Assembly (NCBI GenBank): GCA_012842685.1
Contig: DUSI01000050.1
Span: 1-53,578 of the forward strand
DNA length: 53,578 nt
Reading direction: 5' to 3'
Source: Candidatus Fermentithermobacillaceae bacterium
Lineage (GTDB): Bacteria > Bacillota > Sulfobacillia > Fermentithermobacillales > Fermentithermobacillaceae
Positions 40,120 through 52,113 of the stretch are shown here, one piece after another (position 1 is the stretch's first letter; every line of letters begins with the position of its first letter). Below the pieces are notes generated by a model. That model was not told the DNA's origin. It did not search any database and saw only the letters and a list, made by a program, of their open reading frames with translations. Made by a program: the position numbers and the translations under genes.

Positions 40120-41244
40120 GTGAACATATCGTTCCTGCTTCTTAAGGATTTTCGAAATTACAGGCACCTTGAGCTCCGGCTTGAGCCGGGGGTCAGCCTT
40201 TTTTTTGGCCGCAATGCATCCGGCAAGACAAATCTCCTCGAGGCCTGTTATTACCTCTCCTCGCTGACGTCGGTGAGGGCAGAACGCGACCATGACCTCT
40301 GTCGCTGGGGCGCCAAAGCGTTTGCCGCAGGGTGCCGGGTGGACGATGACGGTTCGTCGAAGACAATAAAGGTACAGGTGGCCGTTGAACCGGCGCTCCG
40401 GAGGAAAGTTACGGTGGACGACGTCCCGGTCCGGAGGAGCGAGCTTATCCGAGTGCTTCCGGCCGTCTATTTCTCTCCCGACGACCTGTACATGATAAAG
40501 CGGAGCTCCGCCTCCCGGAGAAAATTCCTCGACTCCCTCCTCGGGAGGATAGATCCAGAGTATGCCCGAAGGCTGAGTAGGTACCAGGATGCCTTGGCCA
40601 GAAGGAACAACGTGCTTAAGAAGATCCGGAGCGACCCTTCGTGGCGCAGGACTTTGGAGTCCCTAGACGGGATCCTGGTCGAAGCGGGTTCCATGGTGAC
40701 GGCGAGGCGACTTACTGCCATGGGCGACCTCCAAAGGGAAGTGTCCGAGACGTACGCTTTCATAGCCGGGCGGCCGTGCGGTGTATCTTACGCTTCCTCT
40801 ATCGGCGTAGGAGAGGTGGGAGGAGATCTTGAGGATATTTCCCGGAAATTTGAGGAGAGTCTCCAGGCGAAGAGGGAAGAAGAGACCGCCAGGGGGATCA
40901 CCTTGTCAGGGCCCCACCGGGACGATATAGTCCTTACTCTGGGCGGGAAAGAAGTGCGCTATTTCGGTTCCCAAGGCGAGCAGCGGAGCGCGGCGCTAGC
41001 GCTCAAACTCGCCGAAGCAAAGATGCTTGAGGGCGCCTTCGGGAGGAAACCGGTGCTGCTTCTGGACGATGTCCTTTCAGAGCTCGACGAATACAGGCGG
41101 AAGAAAGTGCTTTCCCTCTGCGATTATGGGCACCAGATCCTCATAACCGCGACCGACCCTATCGAAGATCTTGCCCCGGACGTCACTGAGTTCAGGGTGC
41201 AAGACGGTTCCGTGGAGCCCTACGAGGGAGGTGGGATGGCGTGA
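40120..41244 (+). CDS. recF: DNA replication and repair protein RecF
   Basis: The 374-residue SMC-like ATPase has Walker A GRNASGKTNLLEA (near 30), a signature loop RGITLSGPHRDDI and Walker B VLLLDDVLSELDEYR. It starts at a GTG 4 bp after dnaN and overlaps the DUF721 gene by 4 bp. Together with RecR (encoded in the left arm) it supports gap repair. Confidence 0.97.
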   Translation: MNISFLLLKDFRNYRHLELRLEPGVSLFFGRNASGKTNLLEACYYLSSLTSVRAERDHDLCRWGAKAFAAGCRVDDDGSSKTIKVQVAVEPALRRKVTVDDVPVRRSELIRVLPAVYFSPDDLYMIKRSSASRRKFLDSLLGRIDPEYARRLSRYQDALARRNNVLKKIRSDPSWRRTLESLDGILVEAGSMVTARRLTAMGDLQREVSETYAFIAGRPCGVSYASSIGVGEVGGDLEDISRKFEESLQAKREEETARGITLSGPHRDDIVLTLGGKEVRYFGSQGEQRSAALALKLAEAKMLEGAFGRKPVLLLDDVLSELDEYRRKKVLSLCDYGHQILITATDPIEDLAPDVTEFRVQDGSVEPYEGGGMA

Positions 41245-41965
41245 GGAGAAGTCCGTACTACTCTACCGGTCTCGCCCGCTTATCTCAGGTGCTGGAGAAG
41301 AGCCTTGACAACATGGGGCTCCTTACCCACACCAAGAGATACCAGGTCTTTATGGTATGGCCCAGAGTGGTAGGGGATATAGCGCGGCACGCCAGGCCCC
41401 GCAGGCTCGACGGAGATGTGCTTTTCGTGGCTACGGCGTCTTCGGTCTGGTCCCAGGAGCTCACATTCATGAAAGAAACCATCTTGGCGAGACTCAGGGC
41501 TGCCCTGGGCGGGGATTATGTCCGGGAAATACGCTTCTCGGAGCACCTTTGGGAACCGGCTCAAGATTCCAGGAAACCGGTCAGGGCCTTTAGCGCAGAT
41601 CAGGTTCCCTGGGACGGTTCTGTCTTGGAGCCTATCTCGGATGAAAAGCTCGCTTCTTCGGCCAAGAAGTTCGCGCTCGCGATGGCGAGACGTAGGCTCT
41701 ACCTCTTGAGAAGGGGATACACCCACTGCAGCGCGTGCGGGTGTCTATACCCTTCTTTCAAGAAAGAGTGCCCCTATTGCGCCGTCAAGCGAGAATTGCG
41801 GGCGAAACGGAAGGCCATAGCTATCCTCGAAAAAGCTCCTCACCTTACAGACCAGGAGGTCATGGGGCTCATCGGTTCTCAAGATCTAGGGGCGGTAAAG
41901 ACGGCCAGGTCTGAACTCGAGTCGAGGAGCATCGCCATAGCGAGGAGCTCAAAGAAGGATAGCCA

Positions 41966-44175
<2,210 letters not shown>

Positions 44176-44185
44176 GAGGCCCGCT

Positions 44186-46612
44186 ATGGCAGAAGAAGTG
44201 AGGAGAATAGTCCAGACACCCATAGAAGAAGAGATGCAGCGGTCGTTCATCGACTACTCGATGAGCGTCATCGTGTCGAGGGCTCTTCCAGACGTCCGCG
44301 ATGGTCTTAAACCCGTGCAGAGGCGGATCATCTATGCCATGGACGAGCTGGCCCTACGTCACGACAAGCCGCACAAGAAATCCGCGAGGATCGTGGGCGA
44401 GACCATGGGCAAGTACCATCCCCACGGCGAGTCGGCCATCTACGACGCCATCGTGAGGATGGCCCAGCCCTTCAACATGCGCTACCCGCTTGTCGACGGT
44501 CACGGGAACTTCGGCTCCATAGACGGGGACCCGGCAGCGGCTCAGAGGTATACCGAGGCCCGCCTGACGGCCTTCGCCGAGGAGCTCTTGACCGATATCG
44601 ACAAGGATACGGTAGACTGGCAGCCTAACTTCGACGACACGTTGAAGGAGCCCGTGGTGCTCCCTTCTCGCATACCAAATCTCATCGTAAACGGGTGCGT
44701 AGGCATCGCCGTAGGCATGGCCACGAGCATCCCGCCCCATAACCTGAACGAAGTGATAGACGCCCTAAACCTCCTCATAGACCGTCCCGACGCGACGGTA
44801 GAGGAGCTCATGGAGCACGTAAAAGGACCTGACTTCCCGACGGGAGGCCTCATAATCGGCCGGGAAGCCATAAAGTCCCTCTACACGACCGGCCGCGGCA
44901 TACTCACCATCCGGGCAAGGACGAGGATCGAAAAGGAGAAAAACGGCAGACAAGCGATCATCGTCGACGAGATCCCGTACCAAGTAAACAAGTCGCGGCT
45001 CCTTGAGTCCATCGCCGAGCTCGTGAGAGACAAGAAAATCCAGGGAGTTACGGACCTCAGGGACGAAAGCGACAAGAACGAAGGCTTGAGGATCGTCATC
45101 GAAGTGAGGCGAGACGTTGAACCTCAGGTGGTCCTCAACCAACTGTTTAAGCACACGAGCCTCCAGACCAGCTTCGGCGGGATACTCTTGGCCCTCGTGG
45201 ACGGGCGGCCTCAGGTGCTCACGCTGAAGTCCCTCCTCTGGCACTACCTCATGCACCGGAAAGAGGTGGTGGTGAGGCGTACCAATTACGAACTGAGAAA
45301 GGCCGAGGAGAGGGCACACATACTGGCAGGCTTGGTTATCGCCTTGGACAACCTGGACGAAGTCATCGCCCTCATCAGGGCCTCGGAGAACCGGCAGGAA
45401 GCCGAGAAAGGCCTCATGGAGACCTTCGGCCTCGACAAGGTCCAGGCCAACGCGATCCTTGAAATGCGCCTCGAACGTCTCACCAGGCTCGAGCGGGACA
45501 AGATCGTCGAGGAAAGACAGAGGCTGCTCAAAGAGATCGAATACCTCAGGGCGGTGCTTGCGTCCGAGCGCATGGTCATGGGCATCGTCCGTAAGGAACT
45601 CGAGGATGTGAAGAAGTCTTACGGCGACGATCGCCGCACGCGCATCGTCGATGCAGTGGAAGAGATAAGCGACGACGAACTCATCATTGAGGAGGACGTC
45701 ACGGTACTCCTCACCAACCTAGGGTTCATAAAGAGGATGCCCCTTACCGCCTACCGCAGCCAGCGCAGGGGAGGCATGGGAGCCACGGCCATCCAGACCC
45801 GGGACGAAGACTGGGTGGAGAAAGTCGTGGTGGCCACGACCCGCGAATCCCTGCTCCTCTTTACGACCGAAGGGAAAGCCTACTGGCTCAAGGTATACGA
45901 CATACCCGAAGCGTCGAAGCAGGCCAGGGGGTACCTGGTATCGCGGCTTGTGCAGCTGGCCGAGAACGAAAGGGTCACAGCCATGATCCCAGTGAAGGCC
46001 GACTCGGACGGAGATCTGTTCTTCGTCACTTCGAGCGGCACATGCAAGAGGACCCCCATATCAGAGTTCGCTTCTTACCGCAGGTCGGGGCTTAGAGCCA
46101 TAAACCTGAAGGAAGGCGATTCATTGATCCACGTCCGCATGGTCAGAAGCGACGACGAGGAGATACTCCTGGCCACCCAGAGGGGCAAGGCCATCCGGTT
46201 CAAGGTGAGCGACGTAAGGCCCATGGGCCGCGAGGCTGCGGGGGTCAAAGGGATAAACCTGGCACAGGGCGATTCGGTAGTCGCGGCCGACACCGTGGAT
46301 CAGCGAGGGAAGGCCCTGCTCGTAAGCATGTATGGCTACGGGAAACTCACGGACCTCTCTCAGTTCCCCCTCCAAAGGCGGGGCGGCAGCGGCGTGATCG
46401 CGATAAAGACCAACGCCAAGAGCGGTCCTCTCGCAGTTATGCGGATAATAACCACCGAAGAAGAGGTCCTTCTTATGACCGCCGAAGGCGTGGCCATACG
46501 CACCCCCATTTCCCAGGTAAAGGAGCTCCAGAGGGCGGCTTTGGGCGTGAGGCTGATGAAGATCGAGCCGCCTGACCGTCTGGCCGCATGCACCGTGCTC
46601 GAAGGTGTCTGA
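44186..46612 (+). CDS. gyrA: DNA gyrase subunit A
   Basis: The 808-residue cleavage subunit has catalytic Tyr122 (AQRYTEARL) and a quinolone-pocket helix around [13 protein letters not shown] with Ser83-equivalent occupied within HGES. The C-terminal beta-pinwheel has the GyrA-box QRRGGMGAT needed for negative supercoiling. There is no acidic tail. The GGAGG ribosome site is strong. Gyrase next to the origin is the common order. Confidence 0.97.
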   Translation: MAEEVRRIVQTPIEEEMQRSFIDYSMSVIVSRALPDVRDGLKPVQRRIIYAMDELALRHDKPHKKSARIVGETMGKYHPHGESAIYDAIVRMAQPFNMRYPLVDGHGNFGSIDGDPAAAQRYTEARLTAFAEELLTDIDKDTVDWQPNFDDTLKEPVVLPSRIPNLIVNGCVGIAVGMATSIPPHNLNEVIDALNLLIDRPDATVEELMEHVKGPDFPTGGLIIGREAIKSLYTTGRGILTIRARTRIEKEKNGRQAIIVDEIPYQVNKSRLLESIAELVRDKKIQGVTDLRDESDKNEGLRIVIEVRRDVEPQVVLNQLFKHTSLQTSFGGILLALVDGRPQVLTLKSLLWHYLMHRKEVVVRRTNYELRKAEERAHILAGLVIALDNLDEVIALIRASENRQEAEKGLMETFGLDKVQANAILEMRLERLTRLERDKIVEERQRLLKEIEYLRAVLASERMVMGIVRKELEDVKKSYGDDRRTRIVDAVEEISDDELIIEEDVTVLLTNLGFIKRMPLTAYRSQRRGGMGATAIQTRDEDWVEKVVVATTRESLLLFTTEGKAYWLKVYDIPEASKQARGYLVSRLVQLAENERVTAMIPVKADSDGDLFFVTSSGTCKRTPISEFASYRRSGLRAINLKEGDSLIHVRMVRSDDEEILLATQRGKAIRFKVSDVRPMGREAAGVKGINLAQGDSVVAADTVDQRGKALLVSMYGYGKLTDLSQFPLQRRGGSGVIAIKTNAKSGPLAVMRIITTEEEVLLMTAEGVAIRTPISQVKELQRAALGVRLMKIEPPDRLAACTVLEGV

Positions 46613-46618
46613 GGAGAC

Positions 46619-47047
46619 ATGGGCGAAAAAACATGGGGTTACGAGTTCCGGGACCACGTGGCCGACGTAAGGATAAGGGCCTGGGGAAACGGCTTTGAGG
46701 AGACTCTCGGGGCTCTTACCTCGGCCATCTGGAGATATGTTCTGGGAGACGCAGAGTTTCCGGCGAACCGGTCTTGGGGAGTATCGGTCGAAGGCCAGGA
46801 TATAGACGAGCTAGTGGTTGGTTTCCTCAACGAGCAGATCTACCTGTACGATTCGGAAGGCCTCGTGCCCGTTTGCGTTAATTCCTTAGACATTAAGGAG
46901 TCTGACGGCGGTTACAGGTTGGAAGCCGTGCTTGAGGGTTCCTCGCTAGAGGAGATCCCGTTCCTTCCCAAGAGACAGGTGAAAGCGGCGACGTATCACG
47001 AGCTGGTGGTCAGACCCGAGCTTGTAGAAGTCACGCTGGACGTATGA
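46619..47047 (+). CDS. Archease
   Basis: The 142-residue protein has the archease pattern: YEFRDHVADVRIRAWG near the N-terminus, FEETLGALTSAIWRYVL, and a C-terminal strand with KAATYHELVV. Archease is a small metal-binding activator that stimulates the RtcB RNA ligase, and rtcB starts 15 bp downstream. GAGGAG precedes the ATG, 6 bp after gyrA. The acidic Ca2+/Mn2+-type residues are partly visible (HVADVR). Confidence 0.92.
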   Translation: MGEKTWGYEFRDHVADVRIRAWGNGFEETLGALTSAIWRYVLGDAEFPANRSWGVSVEGQDIDELVVGFLNEQIYLYDSEGLVPVCVNSLDIKESDGGYRLEAVLEGSSLEEIPFLPKRQVKAATYHELVVRPELVEVTLDV

Positions 47048-47062
47048 CATGGAGGTGCAAAC

Positions 47063-48511
47063 ATGTCGGCAATCCGCCCGGCGCGAGACAAAAATGAGAA
47101 GTTTACCTGGATAATTGAGCCTACGGGATCCATGAGGGTCCCCGGCGTCATCTACGCCACCGAGAGCATCATCGAAGACCTGGACGGGACGAAGGCGCTC
47201 CAGCAGGTCGTGAACGTAGCGTGCATCCCCGGTGTCCTGAAGGGTTCCTTTGCCATGCCGGATATCCATGAAGGTTACGGCTTTCCGATAGGCGGCGTCG
47301 CCGCCGTGCCGGCAGACGAGGGGTATATCACCCCGGGAGGCATTGGATACGACATAAACTGCGGCGTCAGAGTGCTCCTCTCGCCTCTCACGGAAGACGT
47401 GGTCAAGGAGCGGCTCGAGCGGCTTGTGGACGCCCTCTTCAGGAAAGTGCCGAGCGGCGTGGGCAAGGAAGGCCCCATAGCCCTGTCAAAGGACGAGCTG
47501 AGCCGAGTGCTCACGGAAGGCGCCCGGTGGGCGGTGAAGAAGGGGTACGGGCTGGAAGAAGACCTGCTCCACTGCGAAGAGGGCGGCGCCATGCAGGGAG
47601 CCGACCCGAAGGCAGTCTCGGAGAGGGCCTTTAGCCGTGGAAGGAGAGGCATCGGGACCCTCGGTTCGGGAAACCACTTCATCGAAGCCGGAACTGTGGA
47701 GGAGATCTTCGACGAGGAGACCGCGAAAGTCTACGGCCTCTTCCCGCGCCAGGTGGTCTTCTGGGTGCACTCGGGCTCCCGGGGACTCGGCCACCAGGTC
47801 TGCAGCGACTATATCGCCGTTATGAGGAAGGCCGTCGCCAAGTACGGCCCGACTCTTCCCGACAGGCAGTTGGACGGCGCCCCCCTGTCGTCGCCTGAAG
47901 GACGGCAGTACTTTTCGGCTATGGCCGCAGCAGCCAACTACGCGTGGGCAAACCGGCAGGTCCTAACCCATTACGTCCGCCAGGTGGCGTGCGAAGTTTT
48001 CCCGGAAATAGGCGGGCAAGAGAACTTGCCTCTCCTCTATGACGTCGCCCACAACATCGGTAAGATGGAAACCCACACCGTAGATGGGCGCCAGGTGCGC
48101 GTGCTGGTGCACAGGAAAGGGGCGACCCGTTCCTTCCCGCCGGGACATCCGGATATCCCGGAGAAATACAGGGACAAAGGGCAGCCGGTGTTGGTTCCGG
48201 GCGACATGGGGAGGGCGTCCTACATCCTGAGGGGCACAGAAGAGGCCATGCACCTTTCCTTCGGTTCGGCATGCCACGGCGCCGGGAGGGCCAAGTCTAG
48301 GTCCGAAGCCAAGAGGTCCTTCTCCGCCGAGGAGCTCCAAGGGGAGCTCAGGGAAAAGGGTATCTACGTGCGGGCCGCTTCGAAAGACGGGCTCATCGAG
48401 GAAGCGCCGAGCGCGTACAAGGACGTCCAGGAGGTTGTCCTCGCCACCGATGGGGCGAGCCTCGCGAAAAAAGTGGCCAGACTTAGACCCCTTGTGGTCA
48501 TTAAAGGTTAA
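47063..48511 (+). CDS. rtcB: RNA-splicing ligase RtcB
   Basis: The 482-residue GTP-dependent ligase joins 2',3'-cyclic phosphate or 3'-phosphate to 5'-OH RNA ends. It has Mn2+-binding Cys100 (DINCGVR), His-containing motifs GSGNHFIE, WVHSGSRGLGH and the guanylation-site region CHGAGRAKSRSEAK. Start GGAGGTG is strong. It is translationally close to archease, its usual activator. In bacteria it repairs cleaved RNAs such as tRNA or rRNA after stress; target RNAs here are unknown. Confidence 0.96.
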   Translation: MSAIRPARDKNEKFTWIIEPTGSMRVPGVIYATESIIEDLDGTKALQQVVNVACIPGVLKGSFAMPDIHEGYGFPIGGVAAVPADEGYITPGGIGYDINCGVRVLLSPLTEDVVKERLERLVDALFRKVPSGVGKEGPIALSKDELSRVLTEGARWAVKKGYGLEEDLLHCEEGGAMQGADPKAVSERAFSRGRRGIGTLGSGNHFIEAGTVEEIFDEETAKVYGLFPRQVVFWVHSGSRGLGHQVCSDYIAVMRKAVAKYGPTLPDRQLDGAPLSSPEGRQYFSAMAAAANYAWANRQVLTHYVRQVACEVFPEIGGQENLPLLYDVAHNIGKMETHTVDGRQVRVLVHRKGATRSFPPGHPDIPEKYRDKGQPVLVPGDMGRASYILRGTEEAMHLSFGSACHGAGRAKSRSEAKRSFSAEELQGELREKGIYVRAASKDGLIEEAPSAYKDVQEVVLATDGASLAKKVARLRPLVVIKG

Positions 48512-48540
48512 CATGCCGTAAGGGATAAGGAGGGACTCCT

Positions 48541-49341
48541 ATGGAGCGATCTGCGGAGATAGCCGTAATAGGCGGCACCGGGTTCTACAAGCTCCTTGAA
48601 GAAGCCGAGGAAGTGAAGGTCGATACGCCTTTCGGGCCTCCCAGCGACCTTATCGCCCTGGGGACTATCGCCGGGCGTAAAGTGGCGTTCTTGCCGCGTC
48701 ACGGAAGGCACCACCAGTTCCCGCCGCACATGATCAATTACCGGGCTAACCTGTGGGCGCTCAGAGAGCTCGGGGTTACCAGGGTGATCGGGCCGTGCGC
48801 GGCGGGAAGCCTTCAGCCCGAGGTGAAGCCAGGCGACTTTGTGATCTGCGACCAGTTCGTCGATAGGACCACCGGGCGGAAGGATACGTTCTACGACGGA
48901 CCGAGGGCCATCCACGTGAGCACCGCCGATCCTTATTGCCCGGAAATGCGCGAGATCGCCCTCAAAGCGGCGAAGAGCCTTGACCTGCCCTTCCAATCCA
49001 GCGGGACCATGGTGATCATCCAGGGACCCAGGTTCTCCACCAAAGCGGAATCCAGGTGGTTCTCGTCCATGGGGTGGAAAGTGATCAACATGACGGGATA
49101 CCCGGAGGTGGTCTTGGCCAGGGAGCTCGGCATGTGCTACCTGAATGTCTCCCTCATCACGGATTACGATGCCGGGCTCGAGGGAAGGGACGATATCACC
49201 CCCGTGACCCAGGATGAAGTCGTGCGGGTCTTCATGGAGCACAACGAGCACCTCAAGCGGCTTATCGGCAAGATAATTGAAGCCCTTCCGGAAAGCCGCG
49301 GCTGTGAGTGCGCCGAGCACGTGAAGAAAGCCAACCACTGA
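48541..49341 (+). CDS. mtnP: S-methyl-5'-thioadenosine phosphorylase
   Basis: The 266-residue enzyme belongs to the purine nucleoside phosphorylase superfamily: IAVIGGTGFYKL, LPRHGRHHQFPPHMINYRANLWAL, INMTGYPEVVLAREL and SLITDYDAG. The MTAP-type motif MTGYPE in the substrate pocket favours methylthioadenosine over other nucleosides. A GGAGGG site precedes the ATG. It is followed by mtnA after 84 bp, linking the two first steps of MTA salvage. Confidence 0.94.
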   Translation: MERSAEIAVIGGTGFYKLLEEAEEVKVDTPFGPPSDLIALGTIAGRKVAFLPRHGRHHQFPPHMINYRANLWALRELGVTRVIGPCAAGSLQPEVKPGDFVICDQFVDRTTGRKDTFYDGPRAIHVSTADPYCPEMREIALKAAKSLDLPFQSSGTMVIIQGPRFSTKAESRWFSSMGWKVINMTGYPEVVLARELGMCYLNVSLITDYDAGLEGRDDITPVTQDEVVRVFMEHNEHLKRLIGKIIEALPESRGCECAEHVKKANH

Positions 49342-49425
49342 ATCAGGTGGGAAACTGTCTTAGCCAGGGCCAAAGGCTCGCTACAAGAAGCTTCGCCTTG
49401 AGATCCTGTTGGAGGTGGCGGAAAG

Positions 49426-50493
49426 GTGATACCGGCCATAAAGTGGGAAGGCGATAGGCTCGTGCTTCTCGACCAGAGGTATCTCCCCGAACGGATCGAG
49501 TTCGTCCACTGCAGAAATTACCGGGAAATAAGCGCAGCCATCAAGGACATGGTAGTTAGAGGCGCCCCTGCCATCGGCATAGCCGGAGGTTATGCCATGG
49601 CTTCGTCAGTTAGAGAGTGCGGGGAGACTTCCTTTGAGGGCTGCTATAGGTACCTTCGAGAAGCGGCAAATCACATTTCCGCCGCCCGACCCACCGCGGT
49701 AAACCTCATGTGGGCGGTGGATAGGGTCCTCAGGAAAGCCCTTTCCGTGCTTGAAAGCGCCGAAAGGGCCGGGACGAGAGAAGATGCGGCACTCAAGGAG
49801 GCTTACGCTGCCGCGGTAGAAGAGGCCAGGACCATCGAAGCAGAAGACCTGGAGCTGAACAAGAAGATCGGAGAGCACGGCGCGAGGCTTATACGGCCAG
49901 GCTCGCGGGTGCTCACCCACTGCAACGCCGGGGCCTTGGCCACCGGCGGATACGGGACCGCGCTGGGCGTCATCAGGAAGGCGTGGGAAGAGAAGAAGAT
50001 ATCCATGGTCTTCGCCGACGAGACCAGGCCGTACCTCCAGGGCGCGAGGCTTACCGCCTGGGAGCTTTCCCAGGACGGCATAGACGTAACCGTCATCGTA
50101 GACAGCGCGGCCGGATACCTCATGTCCAAGGGCCTTGTCGACTGCGTCATCGTAGGGGCCGACCGGATCGCCGCCAACGGGGACGTGGCCAATAAGATCG
50201 GAACATACACGCTGGCGTGCCTGGCGCACATGCACAACATACCGTTCTATGTGGCAGCGCCCTCATCTACGTTTGATCTATCCATACCTGATATGTCGGC
50301 TATCCCTGTGGAGGAGAGATCGCCGGAGGAGGTCACCAGCTTCTTCGGAACGCGCACCGTGCCGGAAGGCGTCAGGGCATTGAACCCCTCTTTCGATCTC
50401 ACTCCCCACGGCCTTATCTCGGCTATCATAACCGAGAAGGGAGTCATAGAACCTCCGATACCCGAGAACCTTCCGCGGATCATAAAGGGGTAG
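49426..50493 (+). CDS. mtnA: S-methyl-5-thioribose-1-phosphate isomerase
   Basis: The 355-residue enzyme is an eIF2B-like aldose-ketose isomerase converting MTR-1-P to MTRu-1-P. Motifs include MVVRGAPAIGIAGGYAMA, the catalytic Cys in THCNAGALATGGYGTALGV and catalytic Asp in GADRIAANGDVANKIGTY. It starts with a GTG preceded by GGAGG. The mtnBCDE genes for the rest of methionine salvage are not in the window, so the pathway could be short or completed elsewhere. Confidence 0.95.
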   Translation: MIPAIKWEGDRLVLLDQRYLPERIEFVHCRNYREISAAIKDMVVRGAPAIGIAGGYAMASSVRECGETSFEGCYRYLREAANHISAARPTAVNLMWAVDRVLRKALSVLESAERAGTREDAALKEAYAAAVEEARTIEAEDLELNKKIGEHGARLIRPGSRVLTHCNAGALATGGYGTALGVIRKAWEEKKISMVFADETRPYLQGARLTAWELSQDGIDVTVIVDSAAGYLMSKGLVDCVIVGADRIAANGDVANKIGTYTLACLAHMHNIPFYVAAPSSTFDLSIPDMSAIPVEERSPEEVTSFFGTRTVPEGVRALNPSFDLTPHGLISAIITEKGVIEPPIPENLPRIIKG

Positions 50494-50513
50494 CGCGGTT
50501 ACCTAATCCTGGG

Positions 50514-50543
50514 CTGACTCTTTCAGGTATTGTAGAGTATTAT
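50514..50543 (+). promoter_or_regulatory. Candidate promoter upstream of the AbrB-like pair
   Basis: CTGACT and TATTAT are 18 bases apart, with 4 of 6 and 5 of 6 consensus bases. It lies about 95 bases before the first AbrB-like gene and just after mtnA. Confidence 0.4.
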
Positions 50544-50636
50544 CAGAATAAGATCGAAAAGACCGGAGGGAGTGCCAGGGGAGAGACCGTACCGGTGGCC
50601 GGTATCCACGGACCCACCGAGAGGAGGGGCGATGGA

Positions 50637-51170
50637 ATGTCAGGTTTTGCTCCTGACGGAGATGCGGTGTGCGCCGGTCAGGCTCGCGCTGGAAAAGGAA
50701 AGACAGAAAGCCAGGGCAAGAGCGAGGCTTCGGATAAACCCGAAAGCCCGTCAGTGGTGAAATCCCGGTTCATAGACTCAGGGTGGCGCCTTACAATACC
50801 GAAGGTCATGAGAGACCACCTCGGGTGGGGTCCGGGTACGCCGATTTGCGTAAGCTGGGACGGCATTCATATCATCATCAGGAGCCCCAAGTCATGTCCC
50901 TATTGCCTGGACGTGGTCAGGATGGGCTCATTGGGCAAGGTAGTGCTTCCGCCGCGCGTGAGGGTGGAAGCGAACCTCTACAGGGGACAGATCATGACGC
51001 TCCGCATAGAAGGCGACACCGTGCTCGTAAAGAGCGGTGATTCCCAGGTGCGGTGCAAAGCGTGCGGTTCCGAAATGGACGTCAAAGATGAGTTGCCCAA
51101 CGTTCATCTTTGCCGCCGCTGCAGGGAGGCCCTTCAGAAGGCGGCAGTGAGAGCCGTGACATGGAGGTAA
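50637..51170 (+). CDS. AbrB-like zinc-finger protein, first of tandem pair
   Basis: The 177-residue protein has two AbrB/SpoVT-like swapped-hairpin repeats: SGWRLTIPKVMRDHLGWGPGTPICVSWDG and GKVVLPPRVRVEANLYRGQIMTLRI. They are separated by CPYC, and a CKACG to CRRC zinc ribbon follows (about 140-170). The first 40 residues are low-complexity and charged. I start at the ATG of MSGFAPDG with GAGGAGGGG 7-8 bases upstream; GTG and ATG alternatives lie within 45 bp. It precedes a paralogue by 3 bp. DNA binding is inferred from the fold. Confidence 0.7.
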   Translation: MSGFAPDGDAVCAGQARAGKGKTESQGKSEASDKPESPSVVKSRFIDSGWRLTIPKVMRDHLGWGPGTPICVSWDGIHIIIRSPKSCPYCLDVVRMGSLGKVVLPPRVRVEANLYRGQIMTLRIEGDTVLVKSGDSQVRCKACGSEMDVKDELPNVHLCRRCREALQKAAVRAVTWR

Positions 51171-51173
51171 GCC

Positions 51174-51677
51174 ATGAGTGTTCGGACCCCTACGCCAAGA
51201 CAGTATCTAACCACCTTGACCAACGGATGGCGCTTCACGCTTCCCACGACCGTGAGGAAAGCCCACGGGTGGGAGGCGGGCACAAGGTTAATCGCCACAT
51301 TACGGGGCGCGAGCTTGCTTCTCACCGCGGAGCTCAAGCAGAATGAGCGGCCGGTTTCCACCGACGGCAATCTCGCCAGGGACTTCGACGGCGACGAAAG
51401 CACCGTGGAGTGCTATCTGGGTTCCGGCGGCAAGATCGTCTTACCGGTTTCCTTGAGAAAGCGGCTGGGATGGGCCGTCGGGAAGCGCCTCGTGATCGTC
51501 GACGAGGGCGACGCGGTGGCGGTTACTTTGTGCTGCGACGCCAAGCGGTGCGAATCCTGCAGCAGTATATCGGGGGTCAGGGAGATTATCCATAACGTCT
51601 ACCTCTGCTCCCAGTGCTGGAACAACTACCTGCGCGAGATGCACGCAAGGCTTCGTTTGGGGAAAGCGAAGGCGTAG
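51174..51677 (+). CDS. AbrB-like zinc-finger protein, second of tandem pair
   Basis: The 167-residue paralogue of the preceding gene has repeats TNGWRFTLPTTVRKAHGWEAGTRLIATLRG and GGKIVLPVSLRKRLGWAVGKRLVIV, then CESC and CSQC of a zinc ribbon. The order of domains is the same, but it lacks the charged N-terminus and the internal CPYC. GGAGG lies close to its ATG (atggaggtaagccATG), and the gene follows its partner by 3 bp, so translation is coupled. The two proteins could form heterodimers, which is inference. Confidence 0.72.
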   Translation: MSVRTPTPRQYLTTLTNGWRFTLPTTVRKAHGWEAGTRLIATLRGASLLLTAELKQNERPVSTDGNLARDFDGDESTVECYLGSGGKIVLPVSLRKRLGWAVGKRLVIVDEGDAVAVTLCCDAKRCESCSSISGVREIIHNVYLCSQCWNNYLREMHARLRLGKAKA

Positions 51678-51688
51678 ATTGACTCGGG

Positions 51689-51717
51689 TTGCGAAGGTGG
51701 TCTCCAGCGGGTATAAT
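51689..51717 (+). promoter_or_regulatory. Promoter of tRNA-Gly (and tRNA-Thr)
   Basis: TTGCGA and a perfect TATAAT are separated by 17 bases. The expected start is about 6-7 bases before tRNA-Gly. Confidence 0.7.
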
Positions 51718-51729
51718 TGACTTTGCCGA

Positions 51730-51805
51730 GCGGGAGTAGTTTAGTTGGTAGAACGTCGGCTTCCCAAGCCGAAGGTCGCGGGTTCGAGTCCCGTCTCCCG
51801 CTCCA
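51730..51805 (+). tRNA. tRNA-Gly (anticodon CCC)
   Basis: The acceptor GCGGGAG pairs with CTCCCGC, the discriminator is T and CCA is encoded. The loop TTCCCAA is closed by TCGGC/GCCGA. Confidence 0.97.
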
Positions 51806-51838
51806 GTTTAATTGCGTAGAGCAGCACATCGCAAACGA

Positions 51839-51913
51839 GCCAGCGTAGCTCAGCGGTAGAGCAGCGGTTTCGTAAACCGCAGGCCATGGGTTCGAATCCC
51901 TTCGCTGGCTCCA
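51839..51913 (+). tRNA. tRNA-Thr (anticodon CGT)
   Basis: The acceptor GCCAGCG pairs with CGCTGGC, the discriminator is T and CCA is encoded. The loop TTCGTAA gives CGT for ACG codons. It follows tRNA-Gly by 33 bases and probably shares its transcript. This tRNA 3' end is the last backbone feature before the restriction-modification genes. Confidence 0.97.
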
Positions 51914-52113
51914 TTTGTTTTCCAGGGGATCAGGATCATCCTCCTTATGCTAAGCTAGTGCTGAATCCACAGAAGTACTCACAAGTGTGAACAACAAGGC
52001 TCCTCGTTAGCTTCCGAGACGGATTCTTAGATGATGCAGAGAATCTCGTTGTAAACACCCGAAGGATTAGCGGTTGTGCTAGCAGAAATGGAAAGTAGTG
52101 CAGGAGGTTTTCC

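Noticed and set aside
40837-40849. A palindrome ATTTCCCGGAAAT inside recF, resembling the Noc-binding site
   Set aside because: It is one base shorter than the known Bacillus site and alone; chance within a coding region is likely.
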